From Apium graveolens (Eukaryota > Streptophyta > Magnoliopsida > Apiales > Apiaceae): DNA of 64,000 nucleotides. Location: positions 297,041,957 through 297,105,956 of the forward strand of contig NC_133650.1 of the NCBI RefSeq assembly GCF_009905375.1, in the 5' to 3' direction. A model generated the notes under the pieces. That model did no database searches. It saw nothing but the letters and a program-made list of their open reading frames with translations, and was not told the DNA's origin. The translations under genes were made by a program, and so were the position numbers. Positions 22,531-34,855 of this stretch are shown piece after piece. Positions within the stretch are counted from its first letter, which is position 1, and every line of letters begins with the position of its first letter.

Positions 22531-23219
22531 TGTCAAGGCCTTAGAGTTTGTTCCCTTATAAGTCTAACCGTGCCGGCGTCACCCTTCAAACGAACTATTA
22601 GACCGACATTCCCCATGTGTCGCCCTTACATGTATGCATCGGCTATTAGACAAATGTAAGAGTAAACACACACAATTTTAATAACAAATACCATTCTTTA
22701 TTAGTAACTCAATATTACAAGAGTTGGATCCCCTTGATCTATACACTAGCCCCTTGCTAATATTACAAAATTTAGCACTCACCTTCATTATACAAGCTCA
22801 CGTGCCTCTCACTTGAATGCTCTCACTGTACTCTCACTTTGCTCTATCACTTTTATTCCTCTCCAAATGAGGGGTCTCACCTATTTATAGGCTCCCCCGC
22901 CACTTGGAGAAATTCGTAGAACATGTACATCCCACATGCTTCTAGATTATTCCACTAATTATTTATACATGATTATTCTAGAATTTACCTATCTAAAATA
23001 TTTTAAGTACACTTAGGAAATCTGTAGAAAGCTCCTAAGTCTTAAAGGTTTCGGAAGGTTCCACCAAGTTCTGCCATCTTTTAGATCCTTCTTGAATTTT
23101 CAAGCGTCATATAAAGACTTATACAATATTTCGCTATATTATATAGTCATCTAGACCATTCTGGCCTTCTTTTGAATATTCTAGTACACAGAGAGGTTGA
23201 ATTTTGGCGAGGCGTGACA
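22531..23219 (-). repeat. Left (3') LTR, 689 bp
   Basis: Starts TGTCAAGGCC and ends GCGTGACA on the plus strand, next to a polypurine tract. It is alignable with 24855-25350 over its first 470-500 bp (shared CAATATTACAAGAGTTGGAT, GAACATGTACATCCCACATG). Confidence 0.85.
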
Positions 23220-23230
23220 TTCTCCCCCGC
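23220..23230 (-). other. Polypurine tract
   Basis: The minus strand reads GCGGGGGAGAA directly before the 3' LTR, as needed for plus-strand DNA priming. Confidence 0.75.
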
Positions 23231-24816
23231 TGAATTCATTGACGTCGTCGCCTCCCAATAGCGCTCCAACGCCTCTTGGTGTTGCTCCAAGTTCGGCTCC
23301 AACTCTCACGTTGCCTTACTTGGTGTCGCACCCTTCCACCTTACCAAGTATTGCCTACTCGGTGCCAATCCCGTGATTTTTACGAGTCGCTCGCCAAGTA
23401 TTTCCCTCACCTCGCGTCGACACTCGACTCCTGTTGGAGATACTTGTGGTGACTTCTCCCTTACTCACATGCACGCCTCGACAACGCCCCCATGGTTGCC
23501 TACTTTGCCCGACGACACCCCCTTGTCTTTGGCCCCTTTTTCCTTTGTAGACTTTGGACTACCCTTGATTGTGCCGTCCTTAGCATCTTCCTTAGCCGCC
23601 TTGCCCTTTTTCTTGCTTTGGCGTCCCTTCTCCTCATTCGTCGAGGGCTGATCCTTCTTAACTAGCCTCAAACTTACAAGGTAGGTCACCCTTAATTTCA
23701 TCGGTGGCGCCTCCACCCTTTCGAAGGTCGAAAACCTTATCAGCTCATCTTCCTCCTATTGGATCATTGCGCTCAATGGTCCTAACTTCGGACACCTTGC
23801 CATCACATGTGGCATGTTGCAAATGTAGCATCCCTTCTTCGACACATAGCTCTTAGGCTTTCCCTCGCTCGGGCCATGGCTCGACGATGCCACCACATCA
23901 CGCCTCCTTCGTGGACTACCACTTCTCGAGCTAGCGTTCTCCTCATCCCTACCTTCATCACTCTCCTCATAAAACGTATTATATTTACAAGACTCTCTTT
24001 GAAACTCCACCAAGGACTCTGCCACGGTTATAGCCTCATCTACATCCTTGATGTTCCTTCGTTGAAGCTATTATTTTGCCCAATTTTGTAGTCCATCCAC
24101 AAAGTAGAACAAGAAATCCTCATTTGTCATGCTCGGGATTTGCAACATCAAGGTGGTGAACTTATTCACGCAGTCCGTTTATGTTGCCCCGTTTGAGCTC
24201 TCTCAGTTTCTTCCTTTTCATGTAGACCATATTTTCGATAAAATTGCCTCTTAAGCTCTCGTTTGAAGTCTCCATGTGTGTCTATGTGGCAAAGGATCTT
24301 CTCCATGTCGGCGTGCTTTCGACGCCACCACAAAGTTGCATTATCACTAAGATATCGGGCAGTCGTGCGTACCTTTGTTGCCTCGTCAACAATGCCAACC
24401 GCCTCAAAATAATTCTCCACGTCCCAAAAGAAGTTCTCCACAACCTTGGCATCCCTTTTGCCGCTGAACTTCTTTGATTTTGCCACCTAGAACCTTTGCG
24501 CCTAGAACCTTTGCGCCTCAATCCCCTTAAAGCCGCCTCCGAGCATGTCCGCTTCAATTATAGCCAATTGTGCCTTGACGACGCTGCATGTCTCGGTGAC
24601 CATTTTTTCCAAATTGGTGACCCGTTCCTCTCGTGCGACCTCATTCATTTGCAAATCTTGGACCTCCTCTTTCACACATCCAAGCTCCTCAAATACATGG
24701 TTCTCAAAGGTCTTGAAATGACTCTCAATTTGCTTCATGCCCGCCTGTAGCTTCTCCAAGCCCGCACCAAACGTCACGAGAACTTCGTCAACCTTTTTCG
24801 TCATGCTTCGTGTCAA
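23231..24816 (-). pseudogene. Decayed Gag-chromodomain polyprotein
   Basis: Read on the minus strand: a coiled-coil start from an ATG at 24816 (MTRSMTKKVDEVLVTFG), then the Ty3 gag domain (24486-24166, RYLSDNATLWWRRKHADMEK). After a frame change come FYFVDGLQNWAK and a zinc knuckle CYICNMPHVMARC (about 23810-23830), a Lys/Gly-rich linker (23716-23465) and a chromodomain (about 23390-23240) with RQYLVRWKGATPSKAT, a stop in place of Trp, then ELEPNLEQHQEALERYWE. From about 24165 to 23231 all parts lie in one frame broken only by stops, so the ancestor probably encoded Gag joined to a chromodomain without pol. Stops include a TAG duplicated with a 15-bp tandem repeat (24486-24515) and a TGA at 23308-23306. 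Confidence 0.75.
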
Positions 24817-24839
24817 GATTACGCCCTCCGTAACCTTTA

Positions 24840-24851
24840 GCTATGATACCA
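24840..24851 (-). promoter_or_regulatory. Primer binding site of the Gag-chromodomain element
   Basis: The minus strand reads TGGTATCATAGC, one mismatch from the initiator Met-tRNA site, three bases from the LTR. Confidence 0.8.
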
Positions 24852-24854
24852 TAT

Positions 24855-25350
24855 TGTCAATGCCTTATAGTTTGTTCCATTATAAGTCCAACTGTGCCGG
24901 CGTCTAACACTTGTCGTCGTCCAAACGAACTACCAGACCAGTCTTTCCCAAGTGTCGCCCTTACACTTATGCAGCGAATATTAGAAAAATATAACTACGT
25001 AAGAGAAAACACACACAAATTTACTAACAAGGATCCTCTTTTATTAGTAATCCAATATTACAAGAGTTGGATCCACTTGATTCACACGCTAGGCCCTTGC
25101 CAGTATTACAAAGTTTAGCACTCGCCCTCACTAAACAAGCTCACTGGCCTCCCACTTGAATGCTCTCACTTTGCTCTCAATTTGCTCTATCACTTCTATG
25201 CCTCTCCAAATAAGGGGTCTAACCTATTTATAGGCTCATCTACCACTTGGAGAGAGTTCTAGAACATGTACATCCCACATGATTCTAGATTATTGCACTA
25301 GCAATCTATATATGTTATTCTAGAATCTTCCTATCTAGAATATACATAAG
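24855..25350 (-). repeat. Right (5') LTR, truncated
   Basis: Starts TGTCAATGCC and matches the left LTR for about 500 bp, then stops at 25350 where a new TGTTAGGTCC terminus begins. About 190 bp are missing. Confidence 0.85.
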
Positions 25351-27223
25351 TGTTAGGTCCAAAAGGTACATACATGGGGGGTTAATGTATATTTTTTATT
25401 TTCAATCGATTAAATGTTGCGGAATATAAATCAAACGAACACACAGAAATTTCTGGGTAAATATTCTTTTATTCAAAGTATAAATACCCGAAAGGTTTGC
25501 TTACAACTCCAAATACGAATGATTCGAAGCAACAAATATAAAAAGAACCATTACAATAGGCTATCAATCTAGGGTTATTTTAATCAGTCTAAAAACTTAT
25601 AGTTCTTACCAAATGATAATCAATACAATTAAAGAAGCTATAAATAATGAGTGTATCAAGATATGTAAGGCTTTAATTGTGTGAAATAAATTGGTTAGCA
25701 CTTCTCTCCTTAATTTCAATAAATAAAATCGAATTATCTCCGAGATCTAAATTCTGCAGCGCTTCGCCTTGTAAATTGCTGAGAAGTTTTTTTTCCAATC
25801 TGCTTCTTTTTGATTATATAGGCTGGTATGTTGTGGTGAGAGAGAAGGTATACATGACTTCATAATAACCATGTAAAATGAATTACAACTTGCACATGAA
25901 GTTCAACTTGCGCCCCTGTATCTTTCTTTTCAATATTTCTTTTCAATGACTTGCGTCTAGGGAGTAGTTTGCTACTTGATATCTTCACAAATTATATTCA
26001 CTTGTGCCTAGAGTATGACCAAGTAACTTGCATTTGTTTATTTGGCTAGTTGCGCCTAGAAAAGTACTAGAACGAGAGTACTTGCACCCGTGAGAAGCTA
26101 GAAAACAATTTACCTTAATAAATAATATTACTTGCGCCATCAAGATATACAAGTAATCCTACTTGCGCTACCAAGGTGTTAGAGCACCTTGTAGTTGCGC
26201 CAATAATTACACTCTAGTTGCGCCATGAAGCACTTGGAGGACATTTGCCTTAGAAAACTATTCACTTGACCAAATCAGTTTATACACTCGTGGGCTTCCA
26301 CCATGTGAACTTGGACTTGCATGCTCTAGCAAGGCTGACACTCGACAATATACTCTCAATAACACCAAACAAATGAATCATGTCAAATTTCCAATTCTTG
26401 TCATTGCTTCGAGTTTTCCTTGATTAAAATATTAAAGCTTGACATTTGGATTAAACAAAGGATGTAACTTACCCAGGTGGGTCCTCGTGAATGCAAGACA
26501 TGTTCTTGTTTGACTTTAGAATTTACATGTACATTTTTTAAATTCTAAAGCTCGACTAGCCTTAATAAAATATTAAAACTTGATTATGTGGGTCCTATGA
26601 GAGGAATAAAAGGCTAGACGAAATTAAGACATACCTTGTAAGGAGATTTGATTTAAGCCTTTAATTATAATAATTCATGTACCCTTTAAACTATAGACTT
26701 TAGTATTTTCAAGCCTTATAATCTTTTAATTTTCGGGTCCTCGGCTCTTCGTACTTCAATTATTTTCTGATTCTCTCGAGTACAAAAACTACTTAACAGT
26801 ATTTCTAAAAAAAATACTCCATTTTATTTCACGGATCACTGACGTCTAGTGCAATGGTTTGGTTCAAAGACGACTAGTTCCGCTCTCAGACCTTCGTATT
26901 ATACCCGTATAAACCACTGTTAAGTCTTCTACCAGATATAATCATCTTCACATAAAATTATTTAGGTCTTCACACTAATCCTAATAACTGCTTCATATAA
27001 CTTCAACCTTATTCCTCCGTTATCTAGACATATTAATGAACTTCATACGGATCTCTATTGGCGTCTTCTTCATTGCATCTACCAAGATCATCATGTATAT
27101 ACCCAATAATCAATCTGTACTGATTCTAGTGGAACGTAGATTATTTTCAAGTCCTTTGTTCTATGTTGAGTTATCCAAACCAGCATTGTTGAGTTATACA
27201 TACAGCTTCAACCTTTCTCAACA
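25351..27223 (-). repeat. 3' LTR of the second Sirevirus-type element (1,873 bp)
   Basis: Starts TGTTAGGTCC and ends CTCAACA on the plus strand. ATGGGGGGTTAATGTA near 25374 matches the G-rich block of the other two Sirevirus-type LTRs. It holds a TTGCGCC word array. Confidence 0.8.
25888..26224 (-). repeat. A(C/G)TTGCGCC word array in the second LTR
   Basis: TTGCGCC occurs five times in words starting at 25906, 26048, 26130, 26193 and 26216. Near copies start at 25888, 25949, 26000, 26026, 26080 and 26161. All are in the same orientation, with irregular spacing. Confidence 0.85.
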
Positions 27224-27238
27224 ATCTCCCCCTATTTG
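27224..27238 (-). other. Polypurine tract of the second Sirevirus-type element
   Basis: The minus strand reads CAAATAGGGGGAGAT directly before the 3' LTR. Confidence 0.8.
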
Positions 27239-28132
27239 ACTGTTACACCTGGCAGTCAAATAACCAAGGAGAAGCAACAGTTTTGAGGATAACTTAATAA
27301 ACTCCATAAACAAATCTTCAATCAGCTTTCAACATTCAGTTCATGGCTTGTAAATAAAACTATCTTATATCTTCTGCATCTTGTATAAACCTTCAGTTTC
27401 AGCATATGACTGGTTCTTCTCTCCCTCAAGTAAAGTTGCAGATAGACACGTCTTTCAAATAATGTCTTCAATCTTTAAATCTTCCCATATATCTCATAGA
27501 AAATATTTTGGAACTCATAATTAATAATATCCCCCCCTATGATGAAGAACCTCCCCTTTAGTACAATAAAGATGGAAAATCTCCTCCTTAATATAAGAAA
27601 GACTATTCTTCTGTATATTCTCTTATGATTTTTATATAGTATCTCCCCTTAATTGAGTAATCCTTCAAAATGGATTAGAGCAGGGTGGTAGGATCACACA
27701 ACCAAGTGAAGAAATTATAGTTTGGTAGCCATTTCCTCACAGTGCAAGTGTGTGATTTATGTTTAGTGATCTCACACTGTGTTTCACTCAACTCTTACAC
27801 TCAAATGTTTATCACTCAGTCTCACAGTGTGTCACTCACTCAAAACTCCAAACATCCAAGTGTATCTGCAAGAAAATCCTTTTCATAAAAAAGTTATCTT
27901 TCACCTTCAAGGATGGAAACTCTCAGTCAAAAAATTCAGAAATATTCCTTCTGAGAGGGGAAATTAGGATTCTTTTAAGTGGCAGCATTTCTAATATCAC
28001 TCAACTTTCATGAAGAAGTATACCTTATATATGAGTCCTCATTTACAAGTTGCAATTTTGACTAAGGTCAAAATTGTTGCTAGGTTTGAATTCCGAGAAG
28101 ATAATCAATGATCAATGATATGCCATTAGGCA

Positions 28133-29497
28133 TCAGAGATTTCTTCTGAAGTATGTGAAGACTTATCAGAGTCAATGAACCATTAAGATCCAAAATTATA
28201 GACCAATCAGAGATAATGTTCCAGGAACATTAACTCAAATTCAAAATCAGAGATAATGATCCAGGAACATTAACTCAAATTCAAAATTAGAGATAATGAA
28301 CAAGAAACTTATCTTATTCTAATCCCAATATCAGAGTATAAGGCTTTTAAGATCAGGATCTAAGGATTAAAATCCAACTATTGTTAGTGACCTTGATATG
28401 GTTTAACAACAATTGTTTCGTCAATACCTTCCTTGTTTGTGAATCTCACGCGTGCATAGGAAATATTTTAGTTAAGGGGTAGTGACTCTCATTCAGATGC
28501 CCCGAATAACGGGCGAATTTTAATGGATTACATTTGGGAGAATGCACCTAGTAACAATTTATATGCCTTTGCAGCTCTATATTCTTTTGGGAGAATACAT
28601 ATTAGCTTATAGTTATCTCGAGGTTTAGATACTCCACTTTTTTGTAAGAGACAGAGTTGCAGGGTCGAACTTTCCTTTCTTATGTGGTGCTTCTTGGCAC
28701 TATCTCCCTATTTCTCAACACAACTCCAAAATCAAATGGTTAATTTGTATGATCACTAAGTTGATATTTCAAGAAAAAATAGATAAATCAGAGCAAAATA
28801 TGGTGAATTTTTCAGAGCGAGGTAATGAATGTTGTTTGATAAGTGTTTGGTTCTATTGACTTGGGTCGGAACCTACGGGGTTTGATAGGCTCATAGTCAG
28901 TTCCTAAAACCACCGAAGGTTGATGATCACAAACTTCCGAAACACAATATCAGAGAATTTAGCTATCATTACCAGAGTAATTTTAGGTTCAAAGAAGTTT
29001 ATCTCAACTTATCACCACACGACGGAATCATGAAGGATGTTTCAGATGATTATACTTTATGATTCATTTGTCAATACCATCTATTCAAAACTCATTAGCT
29101 TAAAACAGTTCAAGTTAGCCCAATATAGACAAGATCGTATAGAGAGGTGAAAAATATTTTAAAATAATAAGATTTGCAGAAAGTAATCAAAGTTTAACAC
29201 TACAGGATCAAATATCCATGTCAGAGTTAAGCAGTGCATGATCATCAGAGTCAAATAGTTTAAGATCAAGATTAAAAGTCATAAAATCGGCTATTTATGT
29301 CAAGAGTGTATTCAACAAGACTGTACCAATTATAGTATACTCCTAACATAAACATATCACAACTATCACTATTTAAACTACACATTTATTCTAGCACAAG
29401 ATGTACAGATAATCATCTACTATCAAAATGATTGGCTATCAAAATGATTGGGGATCTAGCATACAAATATCACACAAAATGTATATCTAAATCAGAG
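28133..29497 (+). repeat. TCAGAG word enrichment in the internal part
   Basis: Starts at 28133, 28166, 28207, 28247, 28331, 28788, 28812, 28950, 29221, 29245 and 29492, eleven copies on the plus strand, many as ATCAGAG. Within it, a 40-bp unit with CCAGGAACATTAACTCAAAT is tandemly repeated (28204-28310). Confidence 0.7.
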
Positions 29498-29727
29498 TGA
29501 TACCATAAACCTATTTTAAAACCTAAATTAACTTAAAAAAAATATTCATTGTTTAAAACCTAATTTAACTTTAAAAAATATTAACCATTTTTAACTGCCT
29601 AATTATTAAAAATACATATTTTAATTAAAGATAAATTTGAAAATACTTATTCGAACATACTTAATTTTTAATAAATTTAATAAATAAAATATTAAATTAG
29701 ATATTATTTAAAATAACAGTGTAACCG

Positions 29728-29835
29728 ATTTTTATTAAAGTTAGATGGGCTAAATTATAGGCTAGTTTTTGATTTTTATTAAAGTCAGATGGGCCAAATT
29801 ATAGGCTAGTTTTTATTAAAGTTAGATGGGCCAAA
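29728..29835. repeat. Three tandem copies of a unit of about 36-50 bp upstream of the FHA gene
   Basis: The unit TTTTTATTAAAGT(T/C)AGATGGG with (C/T)AAATTATAGGCTAG occurs at about 29728-29766, 29777-29811 and, partial, 29811-29835. It contains the AGATGGGCC type of motif. GGGCC/GGCCC motifs are common in plant promoters of broadly expressed genes; here it may be part of the DDL promoter. Confidence 0.75.
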
Positions 29836-29839
29836 TACG

Positions 29840-31214
29840 TGATTGACCCATGTTATTATTACCCATGTTCCCCGCATTCTTTTTTATCTCTCTTTACCCA
29901 TCCTCTCCCAGCTTCGCAGTTCACACGACCATATGAACTAAAAACATACCTAAATATATATTTTTGGGCAATTTCAATCACTGGGGATCAACATTGTGTA
30001 ATTTTGAACTAGAGATTTACAAGGTATGCTATATTCATATTCATATTCATATTCATACGCATAAATATATGAATCCCTAATTATAACGGATTTGTGTATC
30101 GGTTAAGAATCTCTACAATTCTGATGCGAGTTAAAATTTCATGTGTTTATAGAATCAATTAGTTCTTTTTTATGTGTTTTTTTAAATTAATTTAAAGGTT
30201 ACGTGCTTGATAAAAGTAGTGTAGGAGAACTGTTTGATTAAATGCCTCAACGAACTTTAATACTTTTGCACATTATATTATCATTTAGCGGTAGAGTTTG
30301 TGTGTATTATGCAAAGATTTAAGTATGCTTCTCGTTCGAGAGTTTATTTCGGGGTCCAGTGCTAATTAAATAATTTATAGTCTGCAAGCTTGGCAAAAAT
30401 TAGTTCAAGTGTTCCCGCAAGTATTAAATACATTTTGAAACTCTGTAACAGTTATGGATGATGAATTGAGATTTGTGGATTTGTTTTTCTGTTGGCAATG
30501 TGTGATAGTAATGCATATAATGGTTTAGATTAGAGTTTTGTGTTGTTTGAACTGGTTCATGACTGAATGCTATTTGTATGCAGGTATGTGTTTGTCTTAT
30601 GTTCTGTTAAAGGTTTGTGTTTTTTAAGGGTGGTATTTTTGGACTTGGGGCTTTTTAAATGTGGCTATTTTGTGTCCTAACACTACATTCTTTGTATTAG
30701 AGGAATGAATTGTGAATATTAATCTTGTAAAGGAATAATTTTTCTGATAAATTAGTCATTTCGTCTTTCAGAAAAAAGAGAAAGAAACTAGTCATTTGAG
30801 TCGTATTTTGGTTGATCGACGCATTTCTTGTCATTTTCTGGGTGTTTCCATTACCTAGTCGTGTTTGTAGGTACATTGCCACCCCTAGCATAAGAAACCA
30901 CATTCCTCATTTGTGAATGTTGTATATTGATATAAGATGAATTTGTGTTGTATTATGAGTTATGATTTTGCCCTTTTCATGATGACCATTACTCCAAATT
31001 ATAAGGAGCACATCTCAGTTGGTTTCAAACAATAATACCTCGATGTAAGCCTATCTTGAGAAGATAAAACTTCCCCTTTTTTGTGTCTTGAGTAATTTAA
31101 AGGGATAATGGTCCTGGTCTGTCTCTTCTAAAAATACTAATTATCGTGATATTTCTTGGATATTTTAACTTTGGACATTATCTTTTAGGTGAGCTCCAAC
31201 CGGAGAGGCAAATA
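29840..31214 (+). promoter_or_regulatory. Promoter, 5' UTR exon and leader intron of the FHA gene
   Basis: A leader exon is likely to end at 30023 (CAAG before GTATGCTAT). A leader intron of about 1.2 kb would then end at AG 31188, and the second exon carries the ATG at 31215. A frame open from 31146 starts inside this intron and is not the real start. The leader intron contains ATTCAT repeats (30032-30055). Confidence 0.6.
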
Positions 31215-34200
31215 ATGGGCCGCTATCCATCTGATGATTCGGAATCTCCAGTTAGGACTCGTGATACAAGTCATAAGAGGAGCCCATTACGAAGAGAAAA
31301 ATCTCCTGCCCGTCATAAGAGTTCATACAAAGCAAGGTCCCCAGTCAAAGAGAAGTCATCAAGTCGAACTAGGTCCCCTAGACGTGCAATGTCAAGGTCA
31401 CCTGAAAATTCTCAGTTGAGAGAAAGGCCATCAGGTCGAGCCAGATCCCCAAGACGTGCTAAGTCGAGGTCACCTGTATCTCATTCTCCGGTGAAAGATA
31501 AACCTTTAGGTGAAAGAAGGTCAGGGAGACATACAAAGTCATCTTATTCTCCGGTTAGAGACAAACCGTCGACCCGTGGCAGGTCAAGGTCTCCTGTACA
31601 TCATGTGCCTTCAAGGGGCAGAACTTCTAATCAAACTAGATCCCCCAAACCAGAAAAATCAATATCTCCTGCAGTTCGTTCGCCTTCCCCACGTACAAAG
31701 AGATTACGTAGAGCAAAAGATGAAAATGGGTCTGGATTGAAAGACGAGAGGGCACAAAATACTAACCTTAGAGTCAGCGAAAGGTCTACACGTAGGGAAA
31801 GGGATTCAGAGGAAGAAGAACCAAGTGCTAGAAGGGAGAACAAGTCTGGAAGGGATGCAACTCGTAATGGCTCGGGTAGGTCGAAACGTGGAAGGTCAAG
31901 TTCACCATCAGACCATAACCAGACTAGGTCCAGATCGCCTCCTAATGCTTCTGAACGAAGAGACCGTGATGAGGTGTCTGGTGATATCCACTGCCTTTAA
32001 CTTAATTAACTTGCCTGGATTTGGAAGTTCATTCCCCTTTTTTTTATGAGTGACTTCAAATGGAATCCTATCTGTAGTTTTTATAATTAGTGAACAATAA
32101 AATGCTTTTTGGTGATTTTAAATATTATTTTTCTGTGTTAGCTTTTCATCTTGATGGCTTTTTGTCGAGGACCTTCAGGAAACTTAAATTTGCTATTAAA
32201 ATTATGCTTTACTACAAGGAGTATATTCTACTAGCCTCTTATAAACCTTTGACTCTCAAAATCAAAGGTCATCCCTTGACTCTTTTATATTAAATTCAGG
32301 TAAAACTTTTAGTGGGATTGATGCATGCTTTCACTTTCATTCTTGAGTTTCTTGTTTACTTGAATGATTTGACTTCAAAACATATATTTTGAGCAAGTTA
32401 TTTTTTACCAATAGATGGCACAATTAGTTTGATCATAGAATATATTTTCATTTTTTCCCTTTCTATTTTTCTGTAAATTTTATACATGTTTTCTTTCAGG
32501 GAAAAATGTCAAGAAGAGGCGAACATAATTCAAGAGGAGGCGAACACAATTCAAGAGGCGGACACGGGTAAGTGATGCATTTTCAGTTACTGTTCACTCT
32601 ATTTATCTTTCTTATAAGAAAACTCTAGCAAGATGGTGGGTAACTAGATCAGTTCGGGTGATAGGCTGAGTTCATTTTTACAAGTAAATTGATCTTCATC
32701 ATAATATTATTAAATTTGTGTAACTCAAAAACATTGTGCATGCAATAAATATTTTTAATGTAAGATCAAGCATGAAGTCGTTGATGTAAAGGAGTGTCCG
32801 AGTAATTATGTTATATTGCCTTTTAATGTAATTTTATCTACTCTTCATTGTATAATAACATCCTGAGTAGGTAATCTATATAAACCTCTACCACCATGAA
32901 ATCTTTTCTGTCTGATATTGTTGAATGTGATAAACAGTGTACACTAAGTCTTTAAATTTCTTTTCTTAACTTGTGCAGGAACACTAATGATGATTCAGTT
33001 GCTAAGATGGCAGCTGCAGCAGAGGCCTTGGAAAAGAAAGAAAAGGTAACTATGACAACTTCAGCCAAGTATCTGAACTACAAACTAATTTGATTTACAA
33101 TCATCATCAAGATAGATAGAATCCTATTTGTAATTAAATACTAACTCTTACTACAAACTAATTTAAATTGCAGCAAAAGCCTTCATTTGAGCTGTCTGGA
33201 AAGCTTGCTGAAGAAACAAATCGGTTTAGGGGTAATTTTTAGATTCCTTGATCTTAATTTGAATACTGGCTACAGATTTGTACACGTACGTTATGCTTTA
33301 TCTCGAACTAGATTAAAGTTGCTATTAATGAATTTATATCGAGAATGAACATAAATCGCTGGGAAGTAAATACAGCAATTATTTATGAATAGACATAAGA
33401 AAAAGTTTACAATTGTCTAAGTTATTACTATTTTGGGCATCTATCACCTGATTTTATATGTCTATCAGGTATCACACTGCTCTTCAATGAGGCCCCAGAT
33501 GCTCGGAAACCCGAAACAAGATGGCGACTTTATGTTTTCAAGGGTGGAGATGTGCTTAATGGTATGCTCGTTCTTTTTGTTTTTAGATATGGGATCTTGT
33601 ATGTTAATGTGAAAATTGATGTGTTATAATGTTATTCATTTTCCTCTTTTACTTTTGTTTGACAGTGTTGGCTGATTGTTAATTCTTTAACAATATTTAT
33701 AATTTTTTGTGTCTTTTGCCAATGTACTTCTCTGTGCTTGTCCATGAACAGAGCCCTTGTATGTACATAGACAAACATCTTACCTTTTTGGGAGAGAAAG
33801 GAGGGTGGCAGATATTCCTACAGATCACCCTTCATGCAGCAAACAACATGCTGTTCTTCAATACAGGTTGATAAATGAATATGCCATGTACTTGTTCTAT
33901 ATCATTTGTGTTTTCAGATAGGTTATGAATGAGTTCTTTTTGTTGCCAGGCAAGTAGAAACGGAACAACCTGATGGTACTTTGTCAAAGCAAGTAAAGTA
34001 AGAACATTAATTTAGAGCTATAATCAATTTTGCTTATGCAAGTTGACAGTGTACCATCAAATGAAAAACTTTACATGCATCTTTGGTTTGCAATGCAGGC
34101 CTTACATTATGGATCTTGGAAGCACAAATGGAACTTTTATTAATGTGAGCATTCTTGAGCAATCTCTTCTCTGTCATTTTAGTTTCAATTTACAAAAAAA

Positions 34201-34855
34201 GGTCATGAGTTTGTTAAACATTCGATTTGCACATGCAGGAGGAGCGCATTGACCCTCAACGTTATTATGAACTTCGTGAGAAAGACACCATAAAGTTTGG
34301 TAATAGTAGGTAAGTTTAATTTTAATAATGTGCAAGTGCTCAAAAATTATTTAAGGTATATTGTCTGCTTTGTTCATAGGTTTTGGTGATCTCACATGTT
34401 CTTTATAGAGTTATATTTCATTTATGTTATAAAATTGTCAGGACCTGTGTTTAAGTATGTTTGTGTCGTGCCTTAAAGTTCATGCCAAGCGGACTAGTGA
34501 AATGTTTGCATGCAGGGTTGGAGGGGGTATTTTATTCCGTCTTTCCAATTTCTTTGCATTTTATCCCAGAGACGATTCTCTTCCTGATTTGTGTACCGTG
34601 ATCAAAGCTAGTCTCTAGTTGCTTTTTTGCTAAATAGTCTTTTGTTTTACTCCAGTCCTCACGGATATTGTGCTATTTGGTGGTCATAAGGCTACGTTAA
34701 GCATGACTTGCATAAATTTTGTCATTATACCCCTATTGCAAAACATGGAACCATGTTCAATACATATATCTATTTTCCAAGTACAGTTCTAATAGTTTAA
34801 ATTATGGTTTCCTAGTCGCGAGTATGTTCTACTGCATGAAAACTCAGCGGGATAA
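31215..34855 (+). CDS. DDL: FHA-domain protein DAWDLE (SNIP1 family)
   Basis: Nuclear phosphothreonine-binding protein. In Arabidopsis it binds DCL1 and primary microRNA transcripts, supports small RNA production and acts with the spliceosome. Exons: 31215-31973, 32500-32567, 32979-33045, 33174-33231, 33469-33561, 33752-33866, 33950-33997, 34099-34144, 34239-34309 and 34816-34855; joined 1,365 bp, 454 aa. The first 250 residues are an Arg/Ser-rich region with many RSP and KSP repeats (splicing-factor-like). The FHA domain follows: FELSGKLAEETNRFRGITLL, YLFGRERRVADIPTDHPSCS, KQHAVLQYR, IMDLGSTNGTFIN, REYVLLHENS at the end. Key FHA residues (GR in FGRERR, SK before QH, the NGT of GSTNGT) are present. 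All intron borders are GT-AG and frames join cleanly. Confidence 0.93.

Larger units (their letters stand above)
22531..25350 (-). mobile_element. Non-autonomous Ty3-type element with gag and chromodomain but no pol
   Basis: Two related LTRs (22531-23219 and 24855-25350) flank only about 1.6 kb. A primer site lies next to the right LTR and a polypurine tract next to the left LTR, so the element is on the minus strand and structurally complete except for the missing outer part of its right LTR, which is cut by another LTR starting at 25351. Inside there is a Ty3 gag, a zinc knuckle, a Lys-rich linker and a chromodomain. Protease, reverse transcriptase, RNase H and integrase are absent. It resembles the TR-GAG class of non-autonomous elements, with a chromodomain added. 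Confidence 0.8.
25351..29600 (-). mobile_element. Second Sirevirus-type element: 3' LTR plus non-coding internal part
   Basis: The LTR (25351-27223) is followed by a polypurine tract and more than 2 kb of non-coding DNA. Several further CT-rich tracts on the plus strand (near 27529, 27551, 27572 and 27644) recall the multiple polypurine tracts reported for Sireviruses. No gag or pol is present and no 5' LTR was found, so this is a partial element. Its LTR starts exactly where the Gag-chromodomain LTR is cut, so it was inserted there. The right border is uncertain; I set it before the tandem repeats at 29.7 kb. Confidence 0.65.

Noticed and set aside
27759..28013. Small protein in the internal part of the second Sirevirus-type element
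   Set aside because: There is no recognisable domain, and the composition follows CACTCA repeats.
31146..31214. Upstream in-frame ATG as the DDL start
   Set aside because: It lies inside the leader intron; the acceptor AG at 31187-31188 is followed by the family-like start MGRYPSDD.
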